Below are positions 25,701 through 36,498 of a stretch of 64,000 nt of DNA, piece by piece. Positions within the stretch are counted from its first letter, which is position 1; each line of letters begins with the position of its first letter. The stretch comes from Aquanectria penicillioides (taxonomy: Eukaryota; Ascomycota; Sordariomycetes; Hypocreales; Nectriaceae). Under the pieces are notes generated by a model, which saw nothing but the letters and a program-made list of their open reading frames with translations, had not been told where the DNA came from and ran no database searches. Location of the stretch: assembly GCA_003415625.1 (NCBI GenBank), contig PYIU01000007.1, positions 1,798,001-1,862,000 of the forward strand. The letters run 5' to 3'. The translations under genes and the position numbers were made by a program.

Positions 25701-28700
25701 TTCTCCTGCCAACCCGTTGGTGCTGGTGTATGTAGGGGCTGTTGCTGGGCAAACTCCTGCCAGCCCTCTCGTCTGTCTCTTGTTCCAACCACGTCTCGAG
25801 TCGGGTATATCAGCACGCGGACGACGGGCCTGCAGCGTGGGGTTTTGGGGCCATCGCCGCATCGGCGGGCGGTGTTTCACTGCAGTTGCCCTCTTTTTTT
25901 CAACTTCGCCTCCAAACTCGGTCGTCTCATTCACATGCTGCTAATGATAGGTTCATCGACGTCGACGGCCTCATGCGTCATGGGCATGGGGCTGGCCTGT
26001 TCTGTCTTGCGCCGCCGCGCTGCCGCGCTCGCGTGCAGCTGCTGGAGTGCCTTAGTCCCGTCCGCACTATGAGTATTGCCAGTGCTCCTAGCACCCTCGG
26101 GGGCGTGTTGAGCCGGGCAGCTCGTTTGTGCAGTGCGTAGCCCAACCCATCCCATCCAATACCAACCGCCTTCTACCTGCTGCCTGTCACTTGTTACCTG
26201 CCACCACCACGACCTACCTACCTAACCCACCTGCCGGACAACATGGAGGGAGTATGATCAAGATGAACCCGACGGAGGAAACAAAAAAGCCACATTTTCC
26301 TCGTGACCGTTGCCATGGCTGCTGCACTCCCCGGTCATTTCCTCACCCAAAGGGTCCAATTGGACTTGAGGCAATTGATCCGTGCCTAGGACCTTTTCAG
26401 AGACAGAGAGACACTCTCTCGGACAGGTCTAGCCGGTGTAGCTCCTGACGTGCCAGACGTCATGCTCCCACTCCAATGCACAAAGGCAGTGGTATTGTTG
26501 ATGTCTCATTGCGATTACGGTCGTTGTCGAAACGCCCAAGCCGGAACTTTTCTTCACCGGTCATGTTCCGACTCGGTGTCTATGCCTGCTCATCTATTTG
26601 CCGATGCTGAAAGGGCATCAACCTGCACCAGTCTCCATACTAGCCCCTTCTGCCGGACAACTTGTAGCGTACGACTAGTTCCACAACCCGAATACTCTTG
26701 GCCACGAGTGCTCCGGCGAACGTTCCGAGGGCAATAAAGAATGGGGATGGTAGGAGGGAAAAATAAAATAAGGGAAAACGAAAAGCCCTCATTAGTCTGA
26801 GGAAGTGGTGTGTCACGCTTTTTTTTTCCAGCTTTCTTGCTGGTCTATCAGATCTGTGGCACGATGGAGCCTCCGAAGCGGATCCATTTCCCAATGCACC
26901 ACCTTCTCAACACACTGACAGACCAGCTCCTCAACACAGCTCGACGCATGGCGAAACAAGACATGACGCTTGGCTACTGGTGCTGAACTATTCGGGTCTG
27001 GTTTGGTCGGGTAGCACAGGACGGAACTGCACCATGCAAGAGCCATGTACACTTCCGTTACAGGTATTGGCCACCGTTGAGCAAAGGCGATCGTGTTTTC
27101 TGTGTGTCCCCCAATCTCCATCTTGTTCCGGCCCTAGTACTCCGTACAGTAGGGTGGCCTACCAACCTGAGGTTGTTGGAACTGGGGGGCAGCGGAAAGG
27201 AAAGAAAAAGGTACCGTACATGAGTCCGGGCCTGTGAGGTTTGGGGATTTGACGCCCCGTCAGGCCAGTGGGTGTCTCAGCTGAGAGACAGGCATGGCTT
27301 GCAACTCGGGGAGCTGGCGTGCTGATGCTAGATCTTGGGTTCTCTCAACTCAACCTGCAGAGAGGGTGTTCTCTTCAGATCTACGAAGTACAGGCAGGAC
27401 CATCAAGTGCAGGAGCACGAGGTCAGCCCCAAGACCAGCCAGCAGGCTCTGACGCCCCCGCCCCAGGCCTACGGATACCAAAGGGTCCCAAATAAGAATC
27501 CAAAAGTGATCCAGAGACCCAAGGGAAGTACAGACGACTCAGGATCCAAGGACCCAGTACCCAAGGCCCAGCGCGAGTTTGTCAGGGGAGGGGGGCCATC
27601 AAAGTAAGGTTGGTCCCTAGTAGAGGGACAGTCGCTGGGTCCCCTAGCCTGCTGTAATCCGGGAACGTCAGCGCCTGGGTCTAGACGGATCCGCTGTGCT
27701 GGACCCTGGGCCACCACCACCCCTCCCTCCTCCACTCTATCGGAGAGGACCCGGCGGGGAGGGAAATGCGCTGGAGCAGAGACACACAGCGGGGGCACGC
27801 GGGCACAGCCAGAGACATGACGCTGAGACACGAGGGCGGGGTGTGTCTCAGTCGAACGCCAAAGCAAGCCAGCCTTGCCAAGGATAGAATTAGCATTCGC
27901 CACGGCCTAACAAAGAACAACCGACCTTTGTTAGAGAGGGGAGGCAGCATGGGCTTTTCCAGAATTCTCTGGTGTATAGGCTTGTTGAGACTAGGGACGT
28001 AGGCGAACGCACCGAATGTAACCGCTGCAGCGAGTAAGAAGAATGAAAAGCAAGGCGTGTCCTGCTCGTCATGATCGACTAGGGACTGTAGCTATCGTCT
28101 CCATGGCACCCCACAGCTTGCAGATGGCCCATGGATCAAGGGCCATGGCGCATTTGTGTCTTTAACTGGATCGACTGACGACAGACAGCAGGTGCTCTAC
28201 TGGCGCGTGCCTGCTTGCCTGCTTGCTTGCTTCCTTCTCTGCTTCCCTGCTTGCCTGCCTGCCTTACCTTGCGGTCCCTTCCAAATCGGTCCTGGCCAGT
28301 TATGCCGTTGGGTTGCTCACCACTAAGGTGTAACCAACTCAACCTCTCGCCACCACTCACCATTTAGCATCGCCAAAGCTGGCGCATTCGCGTGCCTTAT
28401 TGAACCTAACGCCCAATCTTTATTCTTTTCCTTGTGTCATATCTGCGCAAAGCTGCATCTCAGACTCCGTCTGCCACTTCGGTTCCATCGACTCCATCGG
28501 CATCGCGCTCCCTTCGTCCTGCCGGCGTACGGCATAAGCTACATAGTACAGCTTTCACCCCCCAGGAGGGACAACCCATCGCTTTGGGCCGATCGGCTGC
28601 TCGGCCTCTCTGCTTTGTTTCTTCTTGTTCCTCTTTCCCCTCCGCGCCGCCCCCCCCCCCCCCCCTCCATCCCAAGTACCGTCAGGCCAAATTACTCGCT

Positions 28701-29342
28701 GCAGCGTCGCATACCCTCTCTAACAATGCAGTAACTCCGTGTCAAAGCAAGCCTCAAGATTCCCGCGTTCCGGCAACGTGCCCCCCTGCTCGGTTGGCTC
28801 CCTGTTGCAGCTCGCCTGTCGCCTTGTCATCAGTCGCCCAGATCCCAAGCTCCGCCCTAGGCACTACGCACGTACTGCTCGGTACGGCTAAGGCACAATC
28901 AAAGCTCTTCCGCGAGGCACGCAGACCAAAAACGACTCGGGGCCTTTCCTCTCTGTCACGTCGTGTGTCACAGTCAATCTCACCTTCACCGTCGCCTACC
29001 CCCGACGGCTCATCCCACGTTCTCGCCTCAACCCGGGACCTGGAAAACTGGCACGCGATCCTCGTCGCTAATCGTTCACCCCCCCCCCCTCCCTCTCTCC
29101 ACCTCCATCGAGGGCCGCCCCTCCATCTTGCTCACCCCCGGCTCACCGTCTGGTCCCTCACGCACCGACTTGCCCGTCCTGGGTAGCCTCGCTCGTGAGC
29201 AAGGCCCGGGCTCCTTCGCCGTCTCCGCCGTCGCGTCCTGACATCGCCCAGAAACCCCGAGCTCAAGCCATCGCAAGAACAGCACCAGGCCTTGGCTGGT
29301 TTGGAACTACGCAGCTCCAGTCGTGCTTTTCACAGGCCCACG
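22798..29342. other. 6.5 kb tract without a supportable gene
   Basis: No open frame shows a recognisable domain, and opposite-strand frames overlap freely. Visible low-complexity features include CTGGGACTGGGAC-type tandem sequence (23230-23275), T runs (24000-24011, 24610-24622), a GATGCG tandem near 24726-24752, a C run near 28650-28664, and TACCTACCTACC-type motifs near 23855, 25235 and 26213. The last 900 bp are C/T-rich on the plus strand, consistent with the ate1 promoter/leader. A long non-coding transcript or a poorly conserved gene cannot be excluded. Confidence 0.5.
24726..24752. repeat. GATGCG hexanucleotide tandem repeat
   Basis: Four to five consecutive GATGCG units lie in intergenic DNA, flanked by related GGATGG/GGATGT words back to about 24480. 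Confidence 0.7.
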
Positions 29343-32003
29343 ATGGAACCAGGTGGCATGCGGATCCCTGGAGATGCGTCGTCGCAGCACGAGTATATCT
29401 CGCCAATTGGTGAGTGCTTATTCCCTAATCCTGCTCCAACCGTTTGCACCCGTGCTTCCATGGCCGCCTGTCGTTGGCTGCCCGGCGCCCTGCGGTTCAA
29501 GTCCCGCCGCCGCCGCCGTCCCCGTTGCGCCCCGTTGTCCTGGTTCCCCGTCCCGGCCAAGCCAAGTCACTTTTTCCTCGTCCTTTGCACCTCCACCTCC
29601 ACCACCTTCATCTCGGCCTCGGCCCTCGACGATCCATCCCACGTCGCCGTCGTCCGCGGCGCCAAATGTCAATGCCAATTCCAATTCTAACGCCCCTCCT
29701 TCCACCACATCCCCTCTGACCCCCCCCCCCCCTGCCCGGTCTAACCGCCCGTTGGCACATGTCCATCCATCATCCTCATCATCCTCATCATCCTTTCCTT
29801 ATCCATCCCGGCTTGCGTTTTTGCTTCGTACGCGCACCACAGGTACGCCGTCTGGTACCGTACTTCACGTCTGACAAACCGACGCTGCTTGGCACCACCA
29901 CCGTTGCCTGCCTCTTCCCACCACAAATACCTAACTACATGCCACCACAATACTCCTTTCCCACTCAGCTTTGCATGGTTCCGGGGGTGATAGAGCTTCT
30001 CTGGCGTTATTGTTGCCTGCCCCCGGCACAAGACATGGCTTCATATTCATCACCATCCTCCTCCTCTCCTCCTTCTCCTCATGACAACCACCACCGTTCT
30101 TCCCCGGACTAGGCTTCGGGGAACCAAGGCTGTTAGTTCCGCCTCACCATTCTTCCACCCCCTGGTCTCTCGGCAGATCGCACGAACACTCTTTCTTGCT
30201 TCAAGCCTCTACCATAGCTTGCGTCTTGTGACTTGGCTGAGTCACTGCCGTTATTCAGCCTGTGCGTGCGTGACGATGGCTTCACAACTACACATAGCAC
30301 CGCTGTTTATAATATGTGATTGTGGCCTCATGTGACTGTTGCGTTCCTCCCATACACCCATTCATCCATTCCCAGATTTTAACCCCCCCACGCATCGACC
30401 CTTGATGTTGTTACCAAAGAGCTCCACGATGCTCCTCATAATCCCCCACACGGGCTTCAATATGCTCCTTCTCTGACCGAGGCTGACGCGGGACCAGGAT
30501 ACTCCAATTCCTCTAGATGCGGCTACTGTGGAACCAGCGGCAAGAGTCAGTCAAAACGTGAATTTCCCTTGTTCTAGACCCTCAATCTTCACCGAGTTCC
30601 CTCCCCAGCTGTTCAACTCTCGTATCATGCATGTTTGAGTTGATGCATTCGGCCTCATATTGGATACCCTTAATCCCACGCCACCGTCAAGGTGGTTGTA
30701 ACCGAGGCTAACTAATTGACCGGATGACAGGCTTCTCGTACTATGCCAAAGCCACGTCTATGAGCCCGAGATTCTATCAGACTCTCCTTGACAGGTCTTG
30801 GAGACGTTCTGGCACGCTCATGTACCGCCCTGATCAACGACGATCGTGCTGCCCTCACTATACGATCCGCCTGGACTCAAGTCAGTTTAACCCGTCCAGG
30901 GCCAGCGGCAGACGGTCAACCGCTTTAACAGATACGTCATTGGTGATTCATACGCCAAGGAAGCTGCACGCCTCCACCCCAAGTCGCGTGACCAAGCAAA
31001 AAAGCGAGACAACCACTTTGACCTAGTGGAGCGTATCCATGAAGCCGAAGACTCGAGGCTCCTGAAACCCCCAGAAGCTGCCCACAAACTCGAAGTGACT
31101 CTTGAGAACGATGACTTTACAGAGGAAAAGTTCGCCGTCTATGAGAATTACCAGCGGGTGGTGCACCACGATGGGCCTCAGGACATTAGCAGGAAGGGCT
31201 TCCAGCGTTTTCTATGCGACTCCCCGCTGAGACGTGAGACAATGCTTGGGCCAGATGGGCGAAAACGACGGTTGGGCTCCTATCACCACTGCTACAGATT
31301 GGATGGTAAGCTTGTTGCCATTGGGGTCCTTGATTTGCTGCCCGAGTGCGTAAGCTCCGTTTACTTTTTGTATGACGAAAGCATCCACATCCATGCACCT
31401 GGCAAACTCGGTGCGCTCTACGAAATTGCACTCGCCATGGAAGAAGGATATGGCTGGTGGTATCCCGGTTTCTATATCCACAGCTGCCCCAAAATGAGGT
31501 ACAAGATTGACTACTCGCCGCAGTTTGTTCTTGACCCTGTGTCGTTGAAATGGGACCCTCTGGATCGCAAGGTGCTGGATCTCCTCGACACAAAACCGTT
31601 TGTCAGCCTGTTTGAGGAGAGTCGGGCTGCGTCTCAAGCCACCGATGGTGGACAGACTCCTGTAGGCGCCGAAGGGGGTGCGTTGATGCAGAATGGGTCA
31701 GGAGAGACAGCGTCACACTCAAGCGAGTCCGATGAGTTTGATGACGAAGATAATGCGTGGCTCTTCAGCTCCAAAATGCCCGGCATCCTGCAGCTTTCTT
31801 CTGTGGTTACTTTAGATATGGATCACATCGCGCTGAAGATCACTCCTCACGGCCCCCTCTATGAAACGTCTGACCTGGTCAGTTGGGAAGAGCGGGGTGT
31901 TGACGAATGGCCTGGTCTGAAGGCGGGCGTTGCTGAGCTGGTGTCAGCTATTGGTCCAGACCTGATGGACCAGATTTGTTTGGACTTTGTTCCTGGGAGG
32001 TAG
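29343..32003 (+). CDS. ate1: Arginyl-tRNA-protein transferase Ate1
   Basis: Ate1 transfers Arg from Arg-tRNA to N-terminal Asp, Glu or oxidised Cys, creating N-degrons for the ubiquitin system. Exons 29343-29409, 30498-30557 and 30731-32003 give about 466 residues. The N-terminal domain has the essential Cys pair CGYC (residues 30-33) in SPIGYSNSSRCGYCG, then FYQTLLDRSWRRSGTLMYRP and CCPHYTIRLD. The C-terminal GNAT-like domain has GSYHHCYRLDGKLVAIGVLD, YEIALAMEEGYGWWYPGFYI and KMRYKIDYSPQFVLDP. The 5' exon was found by requiring an in-phase join to GYSNSS, which leaves a first intron of 1,088 nt, very long for this genome. The frame breaks at a GGG run at 30899-30901. One extra G gives SRGQRQTVNRFNRYV and full continuity, so it is likely a sequence error. 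Confidence 0.92.
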
Positions 32004-32754
32004 TCACCACGATAGACTGGCCCATACTTTCAACGTGCATCCCACACGGGGAGGGTCTCTTGTGCTTCACGCCGATTGGTGGTCATGTTGCGCTGTGAAG
32101 GCTAAAACAATGTCAATATTTCGAAATCAGAATATATTCGTACATAGATCGCAACAGTTATACGGAAAATCTCCTCTCTGCGGCCTGGTATATTCAAACA
32201 GTCTTGGAGGTGTGCAGCGATGGTGATTTGTCGGTTCCATTGCGTACCGTTTAATACGATCTACCCTGGAGAAGGAGGTTGGCTGGCTGACTGCCTGCGG
32301 GCCACATGCGTGCTGCAGCAAAAACATTCCTACGTTTATCTCCATCCGAGACCTGCAATTGATTACAATGGAGGCGAGCAACAAATTTGGGAGAATCTCG
32401 GGTTGGTGTGTCGATAGTATTGGAACCTGATTCATCTCTGTTGGTTCTGTGCTGTGACGGGTGGTGGTTGTCAAAACAAGCTCCCCACACCCCGCACCGC
32501 ACACTGCCTTTCGTATCTTATCGTTCACCTTCGGTGAGCGTCTCCAACTTGGGCTCGTCAAAAACTTTCAGCCTTGCGTCGCAAATCGCCAACCAACGAC
32601 GTCACAGCCGCCTGACGAAGAGAACCTCACCTGGGCGAGCGCGCAGCCTCCAACCCAGCCAGAGAGGGAAAAGACGAAGAGACAAAGGGCATAGTCTCTG
32701 GCCAATGGGAGCGTGGTAAAATACACAGACGCAAGCACACGAACGCCCGAGGAC

Positions 32755-32797
<43 letters not shown>
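32004..32797. promoter_or_regulatory. ate1 3' flank and RRP42 promoter/leader
   Basis: This 0.8 kb tandem intergenic region includes a CCAAT pentamer at 32702-32706 and a 38 nt AC microsatellite ending one base before the RRP42 ATG. I see no further gene. Confidence 0.45.
32759..32796 (+). repeat. (AC)19 microsatellite abutting the RRP42 start codon
   Basis: Nineteen AC units run to position 32796. One C separates the repeat from the ATG at 32798. It therefore lies in the 5' UTR, or forms it. Confidence 0.95.
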
Positions 32798-33950
32798 ATG
32801 GCCTCCCAGCAGATCCTTTTCTCTCCCGCTGAGCTCGCCTACCTCCACCGCTCGCTCACCCTCCGGCCGCCGATCCGCCCAGATGGCCGGTCGCCCACGC
32901 AGTTTCGCCCTCTGACGGCCGAGACGGGCATCCTGCCGGGCACCAACGGCAGCGCGCGGGTGCACTTTGCGGACGGCACTGAGGCCATTGTCGGCGTCAA
33001 GGCTGAGATCGAGAGGACGGTCGAGAGCGCCGTCGCCGTCGCCGAGGACCAAGAGCGGCTGCGGCACGAGGAAACGACGCCGAGAGCAAGCGCACCAAGG
33101 GCGAGTGGCTCGAGCTGGCGGTGGAGATCCCCGGGCAGCGGGACGACGAGGCCTCCACGGTCTTCTTGTCCGAGATGTTGAGGGAGGCGCTATTGGCCGA
33201 CAAGGAGTTTGCTAAGAAGCTGTTTATCAACCGGCGCTTTCACTGGCGGTTATATCTCGACGTAAGTCGCACATCCGTTTGCTGAAAACTTGGCCCTCTT
33301 GCAAGCAACTCATTACTAACTACATCTTGGCCCCCCCCCCATATATAGGTTCTCCTCATCTCCCCTCCTCTATCCTATCCCCTCCCTCTCCTCTCCCTAA
33401 CCACCCACCTCGCCCTCCTGGCAACCCGCCTGCCGCGGCTCAAATCCGAAGGCGACGAGGACCAATGTTCGACGACGACTGGGAGGCATCGACGTTCCTG
33501 TACCCGCGAGAGGGCGCCGCCGACGGGGGATCCCGCCCCCGGTGACGCTGCTGGTGGTGACGGTTGGCGACAACGTCATCTTCGACCCGGCCAAGGAGGA
33601 GCTTGCCGTGGCGGAGACGGCGCTGGCCGTGTCCGTCGCAGAGGTGCGCCAGGCACGCGCGGCGGGCGACATGGAGGTGGACTCAAAGGGCCGCCAGCTG
33701 CGGCTGCTATCGATCCGAACAATCGACCCCCCTCGAGGCTGACACCGCCCGGCGTGCCGCACACGGGGAATGCTGGCGCGGCGCCCGCTCAACAGAGCAA
33801 GGCAGACGGGCAGGCTGCCGGGGCGTGTGGAAGGCGCCTTTGGGAGGAACCAAGTTTGGGGTCTTGGACGGCATAATACAGGCCGTGTTGGACAAGGGAG
33901 GAGTTGCGGATGAGGTTCTGGATGGATTGGAAGGAGTGGAATTGTCATGA
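32798..33950 (+). CDS. rrp42: Exosome RNase PH-like subunit Rrp42 (five apparent frame breaks)
   Basis: Rrp42 is one of six RNase PH-fold ring subunits of the RNA exosome, used for 3'-5' RNA processing and decay in nucleus and cytoplasm. Exons 32798-33261 and 33349-33950 flank an 87 nt intron (GTAAGT, CTAAC, ATATAG). Recognisable blocks in order are LRPPIRPDGR, RVHFADGTEAIVGVKAEIE, KGEWLELAVEIPGQRDDEA, PVTLLVVTVGDNVIFDPAKEE, and a C-terminal KFGVLDGIIQAVLDKGG. These blocks lie in different frames. Five breaks, each repaired by one added G or C, occur at 33070-33071 (GG), 33462-33463 (CC), 33525-33529 (GGGGG), 33727-33732 (CCCCCC) and 33820-33823 (GGGG). Repaired length would be about 356 residues. 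The gene is essential in studied fungi, so I treat the breaks as base-call errors. Confidence 0.88.
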
Positions 33951-34240
33951 AGAATCAACAAAGCAAACAAGCAAGCAAACAGACAATGATGCTGTTTACA
34001 CCCCAAAGCTGCTATTGGAAGGATATAGAGGAGTATTACAGGTGTTCAAAAGCGGATGGATACCTAGTCGTACAAACGCGAGGCTCCCCCCCCCCAAAAA
34101 AAGTCAATTGGGGAGATAGATGTGCGCCGTGGCTATGGCTATGATACATAAAATATGACAAGCAATGGATTACACTTTTGCTTCTTCTTTTGCTTATTCG
34201 TTTTCTTTTCAGTTCTTTTCGTTCTCTTTCGGGGTCTTGT

Positions 34241-34732
34241 TTAGAAGACTCCAAGCCACTTCTTCTTGGGCTGCTCGGCTTGCTTTTCCTCGGCCTGCTT
34301 GGGAGGTGCCTCGCGACCCATGGCGGCGGCCTCGAGCTCCTCTTCCGACTTGGGCTCGTCCTTGCCGAAGACGACGGTGACAGGGTCCTTGGGCTCGATG
34401 CCGTGCATCTTCATAAAGTAGCGGCGCTTGGCGACGTCGTCGAGGTGCTGGTTGCGGTGGTCGCTGGCCTTGACGGCCTTGTCCTTTTCGTGCTCGACGA
34501 TGACGTACTTCCAGGCGTTGAAGAAGTGGATGGGGTTGGACCAGAGGTCGGAGATTGGCGGGACGAGGTCCTTGAACGGCGAGTTCTGGGCGTAGTTCAT
34601 GAAGAATGTGAAGATTCCGAGGACGAGGAGGGTGCCCTGGGAGAGGAAATGGAGGTTAGCAAAGGTAGGCATTGATTGACTGACTGGGCTTTGCATGAAG
34701 GGGGAATGGGTGGATGTGAACATGGATGTGTG

Positions 34733-34782
<50 letters not shown>

Positions 34783-35225
34783 GGAGAGGGAGAGAGAGAG
34801 AGAGGGAGAGGGAGAGAGAGCTGGAAGCTTCACGGCAGTGGGAGCAGCAGTAGCAGTGGCGTACGTACCATGGTGATGAAGGTGTGCAGGATGCGACTGT
34901 GCCAGAAGAAGTGCGCCCAGGTGCCCTCGGGGGCCATCATGCCCGGATAATCTCGCTGGCTCTGGGCCATCTTCTCGGCCACGGTGAGCTCGGGGCCATA
35001 GTGACGGGGCAGGTTGTTGCGCTTGAGGCGGGAGCCGTGCGAGGGCGGGTTGAAGCGGGCGGGCTTCTCGAGGACGATGGGTTTTGACGGGTTGGAGGCG
35101 GACGACTTTGAGCTGGACGAGGCGAAGCGGATGTAGACGTTCTGGGAGAGCGGGATGCTGACGCCGCGCCAGAGGGGCCCCTGGAGGGGGAGGAGGAAGC
35201 GTGGGATGATTGTTCGTGAGGGCAT
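34241..35225 (-). CDS. Probable mitochondrial single-pass membrane protein of unknown function
   Basis: Exons 35225-34869 and 34636-34241 give 250 residues. The N-terminus (MPSRTIIPRFLLPLQG, then NVYIRFASSSSKSSA) is a basic/Ser-rich mitochondrial presequence with a plausible cleavage region. The middle is soluble and basic (HGSRLKRNNLPRHYG). A membrane segment GTLLVLGIFTFFMNYA (about residues 120-135) starts exactly at the exon junction. A charged C-terminal domain (FNAWKYVIVEHEKDKAVKASDH) and a Glu/Lys/Pro-rich tail ending KKKWLGVF follow. I believe it belongs to a fungal-specific family, without a function I can name. The 232 nt intron is mostly a GA/CT microsatellite. It converges with rrp42, with 290 bp between stops. 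Confidence 0.85.
34736..34822. repeat. (GA)n microsatellite inside an intron
   Basis: A long pure GA run of about 40 nt is followed by interrupted GAGAGGGAGA sequence. The tract fills much of the intron of the minus-strand mitochondrial protein gene, where it reads as a CT-rich tract. Confidence 0.9.
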
Positions 35226-35479
35226 TGTTGGTGGTTGGTTGGCGGTGGTGTTGTGGGTGGTGGAGTGGTGCCGAGGGAATTGAATTTCACGGCGGGACGA
35301 GAGCAGCAGGATCTCAATTTTTTTTCTGGGGGGGGGGGGGGGGGGGACAAGCGGGTCGATATTGATGGAGATTGAGATTGAGATTGAGCAGAGCAGAGGA
35401 ATTGAGTAACAACGGGCGGCCGTTGCAGAAGCACAAACGGCTTTTCTATCCCCGACCGTTTGGATGCTGGTGCTGAATG

Positions 35480-35507
35480 TTTTTTTTTTTTTTTTTTTTT
35501 TTTTTTT
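35480..35507. repeat. T28 homopolymer
   Basis: An uninterrupted T run of about 28 bases in intergenic DNA. Its exact length is unreliable given the homopolymer errors seen elsewhere in this window. Confidence 0.85.
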
Positions 35508-35816
35508 CTTCGCTCCCTCCGCTCAGTCACTCCCTTGGTGCAACACCAGCCGATCAAGGTTGGACGAGGAGAAACAAGCGGCATGCAACCGGCCTATGCT
35601 TGCTCGTCCTGGGTTAGCCTCCCGAACGAGAGAGCTCTACCGTGGTCATTGGGTCCAGGCGGGTTGCAACTTGCTCTCAGCATCAACATTATTCCGAGTG
35701 TTGCTCCTGTCTGTTCGTTTCTGGACCGGTCGCCGGTGTCATTCGCCGAGCGAAACGATCAAAGTGAAGGCGGACGGCGAACTCCTTCTCCTCCGCTGCT
35801 TGGCATGGTGCCGGGC

Positions 35817-35906
35817 CTTCCAGGGCTTCCAGGGCTTCCAGGGCTTCCAGGGCTTCCAGGGCTTCCAGGGCTTCCAGGGCTTCCAGGGCTTCCAGGGCTT
35901 CCAGGG
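35817..35906. repeat. 9 bp minisatellite, ten perfect copies of CTTCCAGGG
   Basis: Ten identical CTTCCAGGG units run without interruption and end in a C run. The unit length is a multiple of three, so every frame stays open and long spurious ORFs arise on both strands (Gly-Phe-Gln or Leu-Glu-Ala repeats). There are no spacers, so it is not a CRISPR-like array. Confidence 0.95.
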
Positions 35907-36232
35907 CCCCCCTGTGGTGGGGGTCCGCTGACCGCTGTTGGGCTGCTGACCGCTGGCTGCTGAGTGCTGACCCTGTGCGGCTATGCCTACGGTGCCTATG
36001 GTGGTGCCCTGTCATTGCCATTGTCATGCCTGCTGCTCGTTCATCTGCTTGTCCATCTGCGTGTGCCCCGGAACATCTGGTTTCCCCGTATGGAGCAATG
36101 GGGGTCTGTCTCGCTCCAAAAAAAAAAAAAAAAAGCTCCCTTCGTCCAACCAACGCCCAGACCCGCCATGATCCGAGTTCACCCGGAGCCACCGCTGTGC
36201 CGCTCACGCGTCTGCGTAATTCTTGCTTGCTG

Positions 36233-36237
36233 ATTGG
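36233..36237 (-). promoter_or_regulatory. CCAAT box upstream of cytochrome c
   Basis: ATTGG on the plus strand (CCAAT on the minus) lies about 262 bp upstream of the cytochrome c ATG. Fungal respiratory genes, including cytochrome c, are commonly controlled by the HAP CCAAT-binding complex. A pentamer occurs often by chance, so this is only suggestive. Confidence 0.3.
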
Positions 36238-36498
36238 CCCCTCAGCCCAGCCACTTGTGGCTGCCGAACGTCCGTTTGCCAACCAAGCCCCATCGGTCCC
36301 ATTCGCCCCGGGGTGCAAACGCCGTCGTGTCATGCTGTCATAAACTTTTGAGAGCCGGTTCCTGTCGATTCCTTTTTTTTTCTCTTTCCCTCTCTCCCTT
36401 TCTCCTCACACACGCTCACAGCTTCATCGACCTGAACACGTCCCGTTGACGATACCTTCTATCCCTCTACTCTTCTAATCAATCACATCTCTATCACA

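Larger units (their letters stand above)
35226..36498. promoter_or_regulatory. Divergent intergenic region upstream of cytochrome c
   Basis: This holds the promoter of the minus-strand mitochondrial protein and that of cytochrome c. It contains a G run (about 35329-35346), a 28 nt T run (35480-35507), a ten-copy 9 bp minisatellite (35817-35906), an A15-type run near 36118-36134, a CCAAT box on the minus strand (36233-36237) and a strong CT tract at 36371-36405 upstream of the cytochrome c ATG, a common promoter feature of highly expressed fungal genes. Confidence 0.5.

Noticed and set aside
28434..29186. 250-codon plus-strand ORF before ate1
   Set aside because: Ser/Pro/Arg-rich frame in C/T-rich leader DNA with open frames in parallel and no domain. 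It is likely chance.
32798..33950. Rrp42 as a decayed pseudogene
   Set aside because: All five breaks are single missing G/C in runs, and the intervening codons and splice sites are intact. The same error type affects other essential genes in the window.
35817..35906. Possible CRISPR-like array
   Set aside because: The units are directly adjacent with no spacers, in a eukaryotic genome. It is a minisatellite.
35584..36333. Long ORFs on both strands across the 9 bp minisatellite
   Set aside because: They exist only because the nine-base period removes stops. Flanking sequence has no motif.
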